Source: Pseudomonadota bacterium (GTDB lineage: Bacteria > Pseudomonadota > Gammaproteobacteria > Burkholderiales > Thiobacillaceae). From it: 9,148 nucleotides of DNA. The translations under genes were made by a program, and so were the position numbers. Numbering within the stretch: the stretch's first letter is position 1; every line of letters starts with the position of its first letter. The notes beneath the pieces are model-generated. The model was not told the origin of the DNA. It worked only from the letters and a program-made list of their open reading frames with translations, and did not search any database. The DNA is taken from positions 1 through 9,148 of the forward strand of contig JAJZTV010000070.1 of NCBI GenBank assembly GCA_021847385.1. The letters run 5' to 3'. This document shows positions 1 through 6,118 of the stretch, in pieces.

Positions 1-1
1 T

Positions 2-61
2 TGGGGCGGCGCCTGCTTTACCATCCAGTTCGGTTTGAACAAACAAGGAGAATCGATTTGA
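2..61 (+). CDS. Sensor histidine kinase, C-terminal end only
   Basis: Frame 2 is open from the window edge to a TGA at 59-61 and encodes 19 residues. They begin WGGACFTIQF and end in ESI. The G-G-A-x-F-T-I pattern is the usual last beta strand of a histidine kinase HATPase domain, although the catalytic boxes lie outside the window. Its stop overlaps the TTG start of the following response regulator (TTGA, 58-61), as is normal for a cognate kinase/regulator pair. The sensory input cannot be seen. The identification rests on this short tail plus the neighbour, so the family call is good but the specific kinase is unknown. Confidence 0.65.
   Translation, partial: WGGACFTIQFGLNKQGESI
45..50 (+). 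promoter_or_regulatory. Ribosome binding site fixing the TTG start at 58
   Basis: AAGGAG lies 7 nt before the TTG at 58-60. The reading frame is also open upstream to position 1, but translating from there would add 19 residues before the receiver domain that match no family. This site therefore decides the start. It lies inside the end of the upstream kinase gene. Confidence 0.75.
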
Positions 62-1416
62 GCCGCCGCATCCTCGTGGTCGACGACGAAGACAAGATGC
101 GCCGCCTGCTGGAAATGGCCTTGCTCGCCATGGGCCACGAGGTGGTGCAGGCCGGCGATGGCGAGGCGGCGCTGGCGCGTTTCGCCGAAACGCCCTTCGA
201 TCTGGTGCTCACCGATCTGCGCATGCCGCGGCTGGACGGCCTCGGCCTGTTGCGTGCCCTGCGCGAGCGCGGGGCCGACGTACCGGTCGTGGTGCTCACC
301 GCCTACGGCACCGTGGAAAGCGCGGTCGATGCCATGAAGCTGGGTGCCGTCGATTACATCATCCGGCCGTTCGAAATGGCCACCGTGGAACTGGCCGTCT
401 CCCGAGCGCTCGACCTGGGCCAGGTCAAACGCGAGAATAGTTTCCTGCGCGACGAGGCCGCGCGCGGCTGGGGTGAGTTCATCGGCCAAAGCCAGGCCAT
501 GGTCGATCTGTATCGACTCATCCGCCAAGTCGCACCGGCCAAATCCAGTGTCCTGGTCACCGGCGAAACCGGCACCGGCAAGGAGTTGGTGGCGCGGGCC
601 TTGCATCAGGAATCGGGCCGGGGCGGCCTGTTCGTACCGGTCAACTGCGCCGCCATCCCCGCCGACTTGCTGGAGAGCGAGATGTTCGGCCATCGCAAGG
701 GCGCCTTCACCGGTGCCGACCGCGACCGGATGGGGCGGTTCGAGGTCGCCAACGGCGGCACCCTGTTCCTGGACGAGATCACCGAAATGCCCATGGCCAT
801 CCAAAGCAAGCTGCTACGGGTATTGCAGGAAAACGTCGTCGAACGCTTGGGCACCCATGCCCCGGTCTCGGTCGACGTCCGGGTCGTCGCCGCCAGCAAC
901 CGCGACCCGCTCCAGGCCGTGGCCGATGGCCGGCTGCGCCAGGACCTGTACTACCGGCTGAACGTGGTCCAGGTCGAAGTGCCTCCGCTGCGCGCGCGCC
1001 GGGAAGACATCCCCTTGCTGGCCGAACACTTTCTCGACAAATACAGCCGCGAGCTAGGCAAACGCGCGCCCCGGCTAAGCCCGGAGACCGTCGACAAGCT
1101 GGTCGCCTACGCTTGGCCGGGCAACATCCGCGAACTGGAAAACATGATGGAACGGGCCGCCGTGATGAGCAGCGGGCCCGAGGTAACACCGGGCCAGTTG
1201 CCCAGCGAAGTCGTCGGCACGGCGACCCCGGCGGCCTCGCCCGCCGTCGACATCGCTCCGCACGACCTGGCCCTGCAGCCCCAAGTCGACGCCCTGGAAA
1301 AGCGCCTGATCGAAGCCGCCCTCCGCCAATCCGGCGACAACAAGTCGGCGGCGGCACGCCTACTGGAAATCAGCGAGCGCTCGCTGTGGTACAAGATCAA
1401 GAAGTTCGAGCTATAG
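58..1416 (+). CDS. NtrC/AtoC-family sigma-54-dependent response regulator
   Basis: This 452-aa protein has three domains: receiver, AAA+ and Fis-type DNA-binding. It should activate sigma-54 promoters after phosphorylation by the kinase encoded just upstream. The receiver (about 4-120) has acidic D9-D10, the phospho-acceptor D53 in LTDLRMP and switch T81. The AAA+ domain (about 141-370) has Walker A GETGTGKE (169-176), the sigma-54-contacting GAFTGA (215-220), Walker B GGTLFLDE (233-240) and WPGNIRELEN. The C-terminus (about 411-450) is a helix-turn-helix with SAAARLLEISERSLWYKIKK. All core activator motifs are intact, so it is probably functional. The receiver lysine expected before PF is arginine (R103, IIRPF), which is unusual. 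The TTG start is chosen because of the AAGGAG at 45-50 and the overlap with the kinase stop. The target genes are unknown; the short distance to nif genes does not prove a link to nitrogen control. Confidence 0.93.
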   Translation: MSRRILVVDDEDKMRRLLEMALLAMGHEVVQAGDGEAALARFAETPFDLVLTDLRMPRLDGLGLLRALRERGADVPVVVLTAYGTVESAVDAMKLGAVDYIIRPFEMATVELAVSRALDLGQVKRENSFLRDEAARGWGEFIGQSQAMVDLYRLIRQVAPAKSSVLVTGETGTGKELVARALHQESGRGGLFVPVNCAAIPADLLESEMFGHRKGAFTGADRDRMGRFEVANGGTLFLDEITEMPMAIQSKLLRVLQENVVERLGTHAPVSVDVRVVAASNRDPLQAVADGRLRQDLYYRLNVVQVEVPPLRARREDIPLLAEHFLDKYSRELGKRAPRLSPETVDKLVAYAWPGNIRELENMMERAAVMSSGPEVTPGQLPSEVVGTATPAASPAVDIAPHDLALQPQVDALEKRLIEAALRQSGDNKSAAARLLEISERSLWYKIKKFEL

Positions 1417-1452
1417 GCCTCTACGCAGAAGCCGGCCCGCGGCCAGGGATGG

Positions 1453-1512
1453 CGCTCACACCCCCTTCCCGCCGCCCAACCTGTTTCCCCACCTTGCTCG
1501 CCATATAGGCGG
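1453..1512 (-). pseudogene. Decayed copy of the 3' end of the 78-aa four-Cys gene
   Basis: On the + strand, 1489-1510 matches 5929-5950 at 20 of 22 bases. The similarity continues in patches to CGCTCAC (1453-1459 versus 5879-5885, which contains the stop of the 78-aa gene) and a shared TTCCCGCC, with about 11 bases missing. Read on the minus strand, part of it gives AYMASKVGKQV, against AYVAGKVEKKV in the intact protein. The frame is broken and has no credible start or ribosome binding site, so this is a remnant and not a gene. It has the same orientation as the intact copy. A chance match between low-complexity GC-rich sequences is possible but less likely, given several matching blocks in the same order. 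Confidence 0.4.
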
Positions 1513-1538
1513 CTATCCGCCCCTGTCGTGAAACACCG

Positions 1539-1566
1539 TTGACTTAGCCTCACGCATTTACATCAT
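1539..1566 (+). promoter_or_regulatory. Candidate promoter for the kdpD-kdpE-kup operon
   Basis: TTGACT (1539-1544, 5 of 6 to the -35 consensus) is followed 16 bp later by CATCAT (1561-1566, 4 of 6 to the -10). This lies in a stretch of clearly lower GC than the flanking genes. An alternative is a downstream, activator-dependent promoter using TCTTAT (1597-1602) with no good -35. That would place the TTTACA repeat just upstream of the polymerase, as expected for KdpE activation. The sequence alone does not choose between them. Confidence 0.3.
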
Positions 1567-1573
1567 TTTTACA
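1557..1573 (+). promoter_or_regulatory. Putative KdpE operator, TTTACA-N5-TTTACA
   Basis: Two perfect TTTACA hexamers (1557-1562 and 1568-1573) are separated by 5 bp, so they repeat every 11 bp on one face of the helix. From memory, the E. coli KdpE site before kdpFABC reads TTTATA-N5-TTTACA, so spacing and sequence agree closely. It lies about 90 bp before the short kdpD, whose operon also encodes KdpE, so autoregulation is the natural reading. OmpR-family regulators typically bind such head-to-tail repeats as dimers. Confidence 0.5.
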
Positions 1574-1578
1574 ACATA

Positions 1579-1610
1579 GCCGGCAAAATTGCTCACTCTT
1601 ATATGCCGGC
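1579..1610 (+). repeat. Inverted repeat GCCGGCA / TGCCGGC
   Basis: A perfect 7-bp inverted repeat (1579-1585 and 1604-1610) with an 18-bp AT-rich spacer sits between the KdpE-like boxes and the start of kdpD. It could be a second operator or the base of a hairpin in the leader. GCCGGC is itself palindromic and common in GC-rich genomes, so chance occurrence is possible. Confidence 0.25.
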
Positions 1611-1652
1611 CGAACTAATCTCAATTTCATGAGCAAACATGGTGCTGCGCGC

Positions 1653-1657
1653 AGGAG
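1653..1657 (+). promoter_or_regulatory. Ribosome binding site fixing the TTG start of short kdpD
   Basis: AGGAG lies 6 nt before the TTG at 1664. The first ATG in frame, at 1679, has no comparable site at proper distance. A proper initiation site here argues that the missing N-terminal half of KdpD is a true gene form, not an artefact of a frameshift. Confidence 0.7.
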
Positions 1658-1663
1658 TGATTC

Positions 1664-3202
1664 TTGTCTATCGGCAAAATGAAGCATGAGCGCGCATGGC
1701 AGGCGCACCTGTTGGCCGCGGCGGCCTGCGGCCTGACAGCCTTCGTGGCGTCGCCGCTGCGCGACCGTCTCGATCTCGCGAATACCGCGATGCTGTTCCT
1801 GCTGACGGTGGCCCTGGTCGCGGTCCGCCTGGGCCGGGGGCCGGCGATTCTCGCCGCATTCTGTAGCGTTGCCCTGTTCGATTTCTTTTTTGTGCCGCCC
1901 CATCTGTCGTTTGCGGTGAGCGACGTTCAGTATCTGGTGACCTTTGCCGTCATGCTGGCAGTCGCCTTGATCATCAGCCACTTGACGACCGGGCTCGCCA
2001 ATCAGGCCCGTGAGGCCAAGGCACGCGAGCGCCAAACCCACTCGCTTTATGAACTCGCCAAGGCACTGGCCGGCGCCGTGACGCAAGCACAGGTGCTGGC
2101 GGCCAGCGAAAATTTCCTGTCCGAGAATTTGCATGCCGAAACAATGCTGCTGTTGCCCAGCGCTATGGAGACCTTGCGCGTGGCTGGCGCAATGCCGAAA
2201 TCCATCTCCCTGGCCGCCGAGTACACCGCGCGCTTGGTTTATGGCAGCGGCGAAGCGGCCGAAGGGGAAGATAGCGCGGGCGGCGAAGGCCATAGCCTGT
2301 TTCTCCCGCTCAGGGGCTCGACGCGCATGCGTGGCGTGCTGGTGGTTTCGGTCGGATGCGGCGATCTGGAAAAATTGCGACACCAGCGCCCCCTGTTGCT
2401 GGCGGTGGCATCGCTGATGGCGATCGCCATCGAGCGTCTGCATTTCGTCGAGGTGGCGCAGGCCTCGCAATTGCAGGTTGCCTCTGAGCGCTTGCGCAGT
2501 TCGATCCTCTCCGCGCTGTCCCATGACGTGCGTACGCCACTGACCGTGATGTACGGCCTGGCCGATTCACTCGCGCTGACCAAGCCAGCACTGCCAGCCT
2601 CGGCGCAGGAAACGGTGATCGCGATTCGCGAACAGGCGCTGCGTCTCAACAACATGGTCGGCAACCTGCTCGACATGGCCCGCTTGCAGGCCGGCCAGGT
2701 CAGTCTGCGCAAGGAATGGCAGCCGCTGGAGGAAGTGATCGGCGCCAGCATCAAATTGTTGGGCCCGGGCCTGCAAGGTCATCCGGTCAAGGTGTCGCTA
2801 CCGGCCGATCTGCCCATGCTGGAATTCGATGCGGTACTGATGGAGCGGGTATTTTGCAATCTGCTCGAAAACGCCGCGAAATATTCGCCCGGCTCGACCG
2901 ACATCGACCTGCATGCACAAGCACGCGACGCCACGATTGAAATAACGATCTGCAATGCGGGGGCCGGGTTTCCGCCGGCTATGTTGCCCCGCGTTTTCGA
3001 TCTATTCGAACGCGGCTGCGTCGAATCGGCGGTGCCCGGCTTTGGCGTCGGCCTGGCCATCTGTCACGCCATCGTCGAGGCGCACGGCGGCGCCATTCAT
3101 GCCTTCAACCCGAAAAGCGGAGGAAGCTGCGTGTGCTTTACCTTGCCGCGTGGCATACCGCCGCAGATCGAAGGCGAGAGCGATCCGGGAGAAACGCAAT
3201 GA
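1664..3202 (+). CDS. kdpD: KdpD-like sensor histidine kinase lacking the N-terminal KdpD/Usp half
   Basis: This 512-aa membrane kinase aligns by eye with only the C-terminal half of KdpD (about 890 aa in E. coli). Four membrane segments (about 14-30, 38-56, 59-77, 88-107) include the KdpD signatures FDFFFVPP and AVSDVQYLVTFAVM (DUF4118 region). They are followed by the basic stretch linked with K+ sensing (R116, K119, R121, R123) and a GAF-like linker (about 125-260). H287 in SHDVRTPL is the phospho-acceptor. The HATPase has an N box (NLLENAAKYSP, N399/N403), FDLFER and the G2 box GFGVGLAI. The G1 box, normally D-x-G-x-G, reads N-A-G-A-G: the adenine-binding Asp is N431 (AAT, 2954-2956), which may weaken autophosphorylation. 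It should phosphorylate the KdpE encoded next, whose ATG overlaps its TGA (ATGA, 3199-3202). The cytoplasmic N-terminal half with its nucleotide-binding and Usp parts is absent, and no remnant is visible upstream. The TTG start has a good AGGAG. Confidence 0.88.
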   Translation: MSIGKMKHERAWQAHLLAAAACGLTAFVASPLRDRLDLANTAMLFLLTVALVAVRLGRGPAILAAFCSVALFDFFFVPPHLSFAVSDVQYLVTFAVMLAVALIISHLTTGLANQAREAKARERQTHSLYELAKALAGAVTQAQVLAASENFLSENLHAETMLLLPSAMETLRVAGAMPKSISLAAEYTARLVYGSGEAAEGEDSAGGEGHSLFLPLRGSTRMRGVLVVSVGCGDLEKLRHQRPLLLAVASLMAIAIERLHFVEVAQASQLQVASERLRSSILSALSHDVRTPLTVMYGLADSLALTKPALPASAQETVIAIREQALRLNNMVGNLLDMARLQAGQVSLRKEWQPLEEVIGASIKLLGPGLQGHPVKVSLPADLPMLEFDAVLMERVFCNLLENAAKYSPGSTDIDLHAQARDATIEITICNAGAGFPPAMLPRVFDLFERGCVESAVPGFGVGLAICHAIVEAHGGAIHAFNPKSGGSCVCFTLPRGIPPQIEGESDPGETQ

Positions 3203-3891
3203 CGCTTCCCGGCCCGCTCGTGCTCGTAGTCGAAGATGAAGTGCAAATTCGCCGCTTCGTCCGCACCGCGCTGGAGGGTGAAGGCTGCCGGGTGGCGGAA
3301 GTGGAAACCATGGCGCAAGGCCTGATCGAGGCGGGCACGCGCAAGCCGGATCTCGTCATTCTCGATCTCGGCCTGCCGGACGGCGACGGCGTGCGCTTCG
3401 TGCAGGACCTGCGCGCTTGGTCCAGCCTGCCGGTACTGATTCTTTCGGCGCGCTCGACCGAAAGCGACAAGATCGGCGTGCTGGACGCGGGGGCGGATGA
3501 CTACCTCACCAAGCCCTTTGCCGTGGGTGAATTGCTGGCCCGAGTGCGCGCCCTGCTACGGCGTAGCAAGCTGGGAGGCGAAGCCGAGAGCCCCCTCCTT
3601 CGCTTCGGCGATGTCGAGGTCGATTTGACGCGGCGGCAAATCCTGCGCCAAGGCCTTCCGGTACACCTGACGCCGATCGAGTATCGCCTGCTGTCCGTCA
3701 TGTTGGCGAACGCCGGCAAGGTCATGACCCATCGTCACCTGCTGCGCGAGGTGTGGGGGCCTTCCTATGTCGAGAGCAATCATTACCTGCGCATCTATGT
3801 CGGCCATCTACGGCAGAAACTGGAACAAGACCCGACCCAACCCCAGCATTTTTTGACCGAAACCGGCGTGGGTTACCGTTTTCAAAATTAG
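3199..3891 (+). CDS. kdpE: KdpE, OmpR-family response regulator for potassium uptake
   Basis: This 230-aa regulator is close to the usual KdpE length (about 225). The receiver (about 6-120) has E12/D13, the phospho-acceptor D56 in ILDLGLPDGDG, S83 and K105 in TKPF, all intact. The C-terminal winged helix (about 133-228) has LTPIEYRLL, the recognition-helix region SNHYLRIYVGHLRQKLE and the closing TGVGYRF. The family binds DNA as a head-to-tail dimer, matching the TTTACA repeat at 1557-1573. ATG 3199 overlaps the kdpD stop by 4 nt and has GGGAG at 3187-3191; the frame is open further upstream, but that part lies inside kdpD. In known systems KdpE switches on kdpFABC. Here the next gene on the same message is kup, so Kup is the likely output. 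Other targets elsewhere in the genome cannot be excluded. Confidence 0.92.
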   Translation: MTLPGPLVLVVEDEVQIRRFVRTALEGEGCRVAEVETMAQGLIEAGTRKPDLVILDLGLPDGDGVRFVQDLRAWSSLPVLILSARSTESDKIGVLDAGADDYLTKPFAVGELLARVRALLRRSKLGGEAESPLLRFGDVEVDLTRRQILRQGLPVHLTPIEYRLLSVMLANAGKVMTHRHLLREVWGPSYVESNHYLRIYVGHLRQKLEQDPTQPQHFLTETGVGYRFQN

Positions 3892-3922
3892 ATTCGATCT
3901 CAGCCTATCTAAGGGGGCAGCC

Positions 3923-5800
3923 GTGACTCATTCCAGCCATTCCAATTCTTCGCGCCTCGGCGTGCTGGCCCTGGGCGCCTTGGGTGTCGTCTATGGCGAC
4001 ATCGGCACCAGCCCACTCTATGCCTTCAAGGAAGCGTTCTCCGGCCCCCATGGCCTGGCGGTAAGCGAGCTCAACGTGCTCGCGGCGCTGTCCGCCTTTT
4101 TCTGGGCGCTGATGCTGATCGTCTCGATCAAGTACGTGTGGATCGTGCTCAAGTTCGACAACGAGGGCGAAGGCGGTGTGCTCGCCCTCACTGCGCTGGC
4201 GCACCGGATCACGCAGAAGACGCCTAAGTGGTCGTGGTTCGTGATCGGCGCGGGCGTGTTCGCCGCCGCGCTGTTCTACGGCGACGCCATCATCACCCCG
4301 GCGATCTCGGTGCTTTCCGCAGTCGAGGGCTTGAGCGTCGCCACGCCGCAGTTCGAGCACTTGGTCGTGCCCATCACTATCGGCATCCTCGTGGCTCTCT
4401 TCCTGATCCAGCGCCACGGCACTGGCCGCGTCGGCGGCCTGTTCGGCCCGGTGACCATCATGTGGTTCGCCGCGCTGGCGATTCTCGGCGCGCTCAGCAT
4501 CGCGCAAACCCCGGTGGTGTTGCAGGCGATCAACCCCATGTATGCGCTGAATTTCGCCGTGCAGCATCCGGGCGCGATGTTCCTGCTGTTGAGCGCGGTG
4601 TTCCTCGCGCTCACCGGCGGCGAGGCGCTGTATGCCGACATGGGCCACTTCGGCGCCAAGGCCGTACGCCTGGCTTGGTATGGCCTGGTCTGGCCGGCGC
4701 TGCTGATCAACTATTTCGGCCAGGGTGCGCTACTGCTGCGCTCGGCCGAGGCGGTGGAGAATCCGTTCTACCTGCTGGCGCCGGACTGGTTCTTGCTGCC
4801 GCTCGTGGCGCTCGCCACAGCGGCGACGGTGATCGCCTCGCAGGCGACGATCACCGGGGCGTATTCCATGACCTTGCAGGCCTCGCGTCTGGGCTACTTA
4901 CCCCGCGTGCGGCTGCTGCACACCTCGGAGACGGAGCGCGGCCAGATCTATATCCCCAGCGTCAACTGGCTGATGCTCATCGCCGTGATCGTGCTGGTGC
5001 TCACCTTCGGCTCGGCGAGCGGACTGGCCGCCGCTTACGGCATCGCCGTATCCGGCACCATGATCATCACCACCCTGCTCACCGCGGTCGTCGCCTTCGT
5101 GCTGCCGGGCCGTGCGCGCATCGGTCTTCTGCTCGGCCTGGCGCTGTTCGGAAGCATGGAACTGCTGTTCTTCGGCTCGAATCTGACCAAACTGCTGCAT
5201 GGCGGCTGGCTGCCTCTGGCGCTGGGCGCGCTCATCTTCCTGCTGCTCACCACCTGGAAGGAAGGCAGCCGCCAGGTTGCCGAGCAGCGGCGCAAGATCG
5301 ATATCCCGCTCAAGGATTTCCTGGCCGGGCCGCAGCCCAATGTGCCGCGCGTGGCCGGCACGGCGGTTTATCTCACCTCGGACCCGACCCTGGTGCCCAG
5401 CGCGCTGTTCCACAACCTGAAGCACTTCAAGGTGATGCATGAGCGCACCATCTTCCTCAACGTCGTCAATGAAGACGTGCCGCGTATCGACCCCAGCCAG
5501 CGCATGCAGCTTAGCCAACTCGCGGACGGGGTCTTCGGCATGGCGATGCATTTCGGTTTTCGCGAAGAGCCCGACCTGACGCATGCCCTCGAGGGTGCAG
5601 CGGATTTCGGCATCGAACTCGACACCATGACCACGACCTTTTTCGTGGCGCGCTCCACCGTCATCGATGGCCCCGGCGGCTTGTCCGCTTGGCGCTGCGG
5701 GCTCTACGCCTGGATGACACGGCAGTCGGAAGGCGCCGCCAGCTATTTCAACCTACCGGCGAACCGGGTGGTCGAACTCGGCACACAGGTGATGCTCTAG
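3923..5800 (+). CDS. kup: Kup low-affinity potassium transporter (K+/H+ symport family)
   Basis: This 625-aa inner-membrane protein is full length for the Kup/HAK/KT family (622 in E. coli). It opens with the hallmark GDIGTSPLYAFKEAF (25-39, D26) and continues with GDAIITPAISVLSAVEGL (120-137, E135) and TGGEALYADMGHFG (231-244, E234). These acidic residues correspond to those reported as needed for transport in E. coli Kup. About twelve membrane segments fill residues 14-445, including the conserved ASQATITGAYSMTLQASRLG. A cytoplasmic domain of about 180 residues ends in the typical NRVVELGTQVML. The GTG start at 3923 has AAGGGGG 5 nt upstream. The gap to kdpE is only 31 bp with no terminator, so it is almost certainly transcribed with kdpDE. 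That is unusual, because Kup is generally not a Kdp-controlled gene. Nothing suggests inactivation. Confidence 0.97.
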   Translation: MTHSSHSNSSRLGVLALGALGVVYGDIGTSPLYAFKEAFSGPHGLAVSELNVLAALSAFFWALMLIVSIKYVWIVLKFDNEGEGGVLALTALAHRITQKTPKWSWFVIGAGVFAAALFYGDAIITPAISVLSAVEGLSVATPQFEHLVVPITIGILVALFLIQRHGTGRVGGLFGPVTIMWFAALAILGALSIAQTPVVLQAINPMYALNFAVQHPGAMFLLLSAVFLALTGGEALYADMGHFGAKAVRLAWYGLVWPALLINYFGQGALLLRSAEAVENPFYLLAPDWFLLPLVALATAATVIASQATITGAYSMTLQASRLGYLPRVRLLHTSETERGQIYIPSVNWLMLIAVIVLVLTFGSASGLAAAYGIAVSGTMIITTLLTAVVAFVLPGRARIGLLLGLALFGSMELLFFGSNLTKLLHGGWLPLALGALIFLLLTTWKEGSRQVAEQRRKIDIPLKDFLAGPQPNVPRVAGTAVYLTSDPTLVPSALFHNLKHFKVMHERTIFLNVVNEDVPRIDPSQRMQLSQLADGVFGMAMHFGFREEPDLTHALEGAADFGIELDTMTTTFFVARSTVIDGPGGLSAWRCGLYAWMTRQSEGAASYFNLPANRVVELGTQVML

Positions 5801-5836
5801 TTTGAATATGCCCGGCTTTGCAGAGGCGTAACGCGA

Positions 5837-5878
5837 AGGCGGCCCAGGACAGAATCCACGCTTCGACCCTGGCCGCCT
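5837..5878. terminator. Hairpin between convergent operons (probable bidirectional terminator)
   Basis: AGGCGGCC (5837-5844) pairs with GGCCGCCT (5871-5878), and after one bulged C, AGG (5846-5848) pairs with CCT (5868-5870). The stem is 11 bp with a 19-nt loop. It fills most of the 81-bp gap between the end of kup and the end of the 78-aa gene, which face each other. No T-run follows on either strand, so it is not a standard intrinsic terminator. Position and strength still favour termination or 3'-end protection. Confidence 0.5.
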
Positions 5879-5881
5879 CGC

Positions 5882-6118
5882 TCACTCCTTCCCGCCCTGC
5901 CCCTCGCGCCGGTGGCGCACCTTCTTCTCCACCTTGCCCGCCACATAGGCCATAAAGTCGTTCACGTTTTCGTAGGCCTGGTCGATCGCCAAGCCGGCCA
6001 AGCCATCGATCAGCCGGCGAGTGGCTTCGATCTCCTGCAGGTCGCGGCCACAGGTGAGGCAAGTGGTGCCGTCGTCGCGGCAAGCGGTCTTGCCGCGGCA
6101 GGGGCTAAAGACCTTCAT
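5882..6118 (-). CDS. Small four-cysteine protein, last gene of the nifLA operon
   Basis: This 78-aa protein has an unknown function. Its N-terminal third has four cysteines, C7, C13, C20 and C23 (C-x5-C-x6-C-x2-C), inside SPC...C..DG..CLTCGR. This resembles DUF1289-type small proteins (SPC...C...G.C.GCGR) but with different spacing, and would suit a zinc or Fe-S site. The rest (about 27-70) looks helical, amphipathic and basic at the end (VEKKVRHRR). No signal peptide is seen, so it is probably cytosolic. The ATG at 6118 overlaps the TGA of the 100-aa gene (ATGA, 6118-6115) and has only a weak purine-rich site, so translation probably depends on coupling. Position after nifA suggests a role in nitrogen fixation or its regulation, which is inference. 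A decayed copy of its 3' end lies at 1453-1512. Confidence 0.75.
   Translation of the reverse strand: MKVFSPCRGKTACRDDGTTCLTCGRDLQEIEATRRLIDGLAGLAIDQAYENVNDFMAYVAGKVEKKVRHRREGQGGKE

Noticed and set aside
1..57. N-terminal extension of the sigma-54 regulator to position 1
   Set aside because: The added 19 residues match no receiver start; AAGGAG at 45-50 supports TTG 58, and the stretch encodes a kinase tail in another frame.
1430..1450. GGCC-CGC-GGCC as a terminator for the response regulator gene
   Set aside because: Stem of only 4 bp with no T-run; such palindromes are common in GC-rich DNA.
1107..1553. 148-residue minus-strand open frame spanning the end of the regulator
   Set aside because: More than half is antisense to the regulator's coding sequence; the part over the intergenic region is in a different frame from the gene remnant and shows no domain.
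1417..1663. Sigma-54 promoter (GG-N10-GC) or NifA site (TGT-N10-ACA) in the intergenic region
   Set aside because: No convincing match to either consensus was found by eye on either strand.
1550..2524. 324-residue minus-strand open frame opposite kdpD
   Set aside because: Shadow of the KdpD coding frame: Gln- and His-rich, with no recognisable domain.
4228..5442. 404-residue + strand open frame inside kup
   Set aside because: It is rich in Arg, Ala and Gly in the way of an out-of-frame reading of GC-rich DNA, while the kup frame carries all family motifs.
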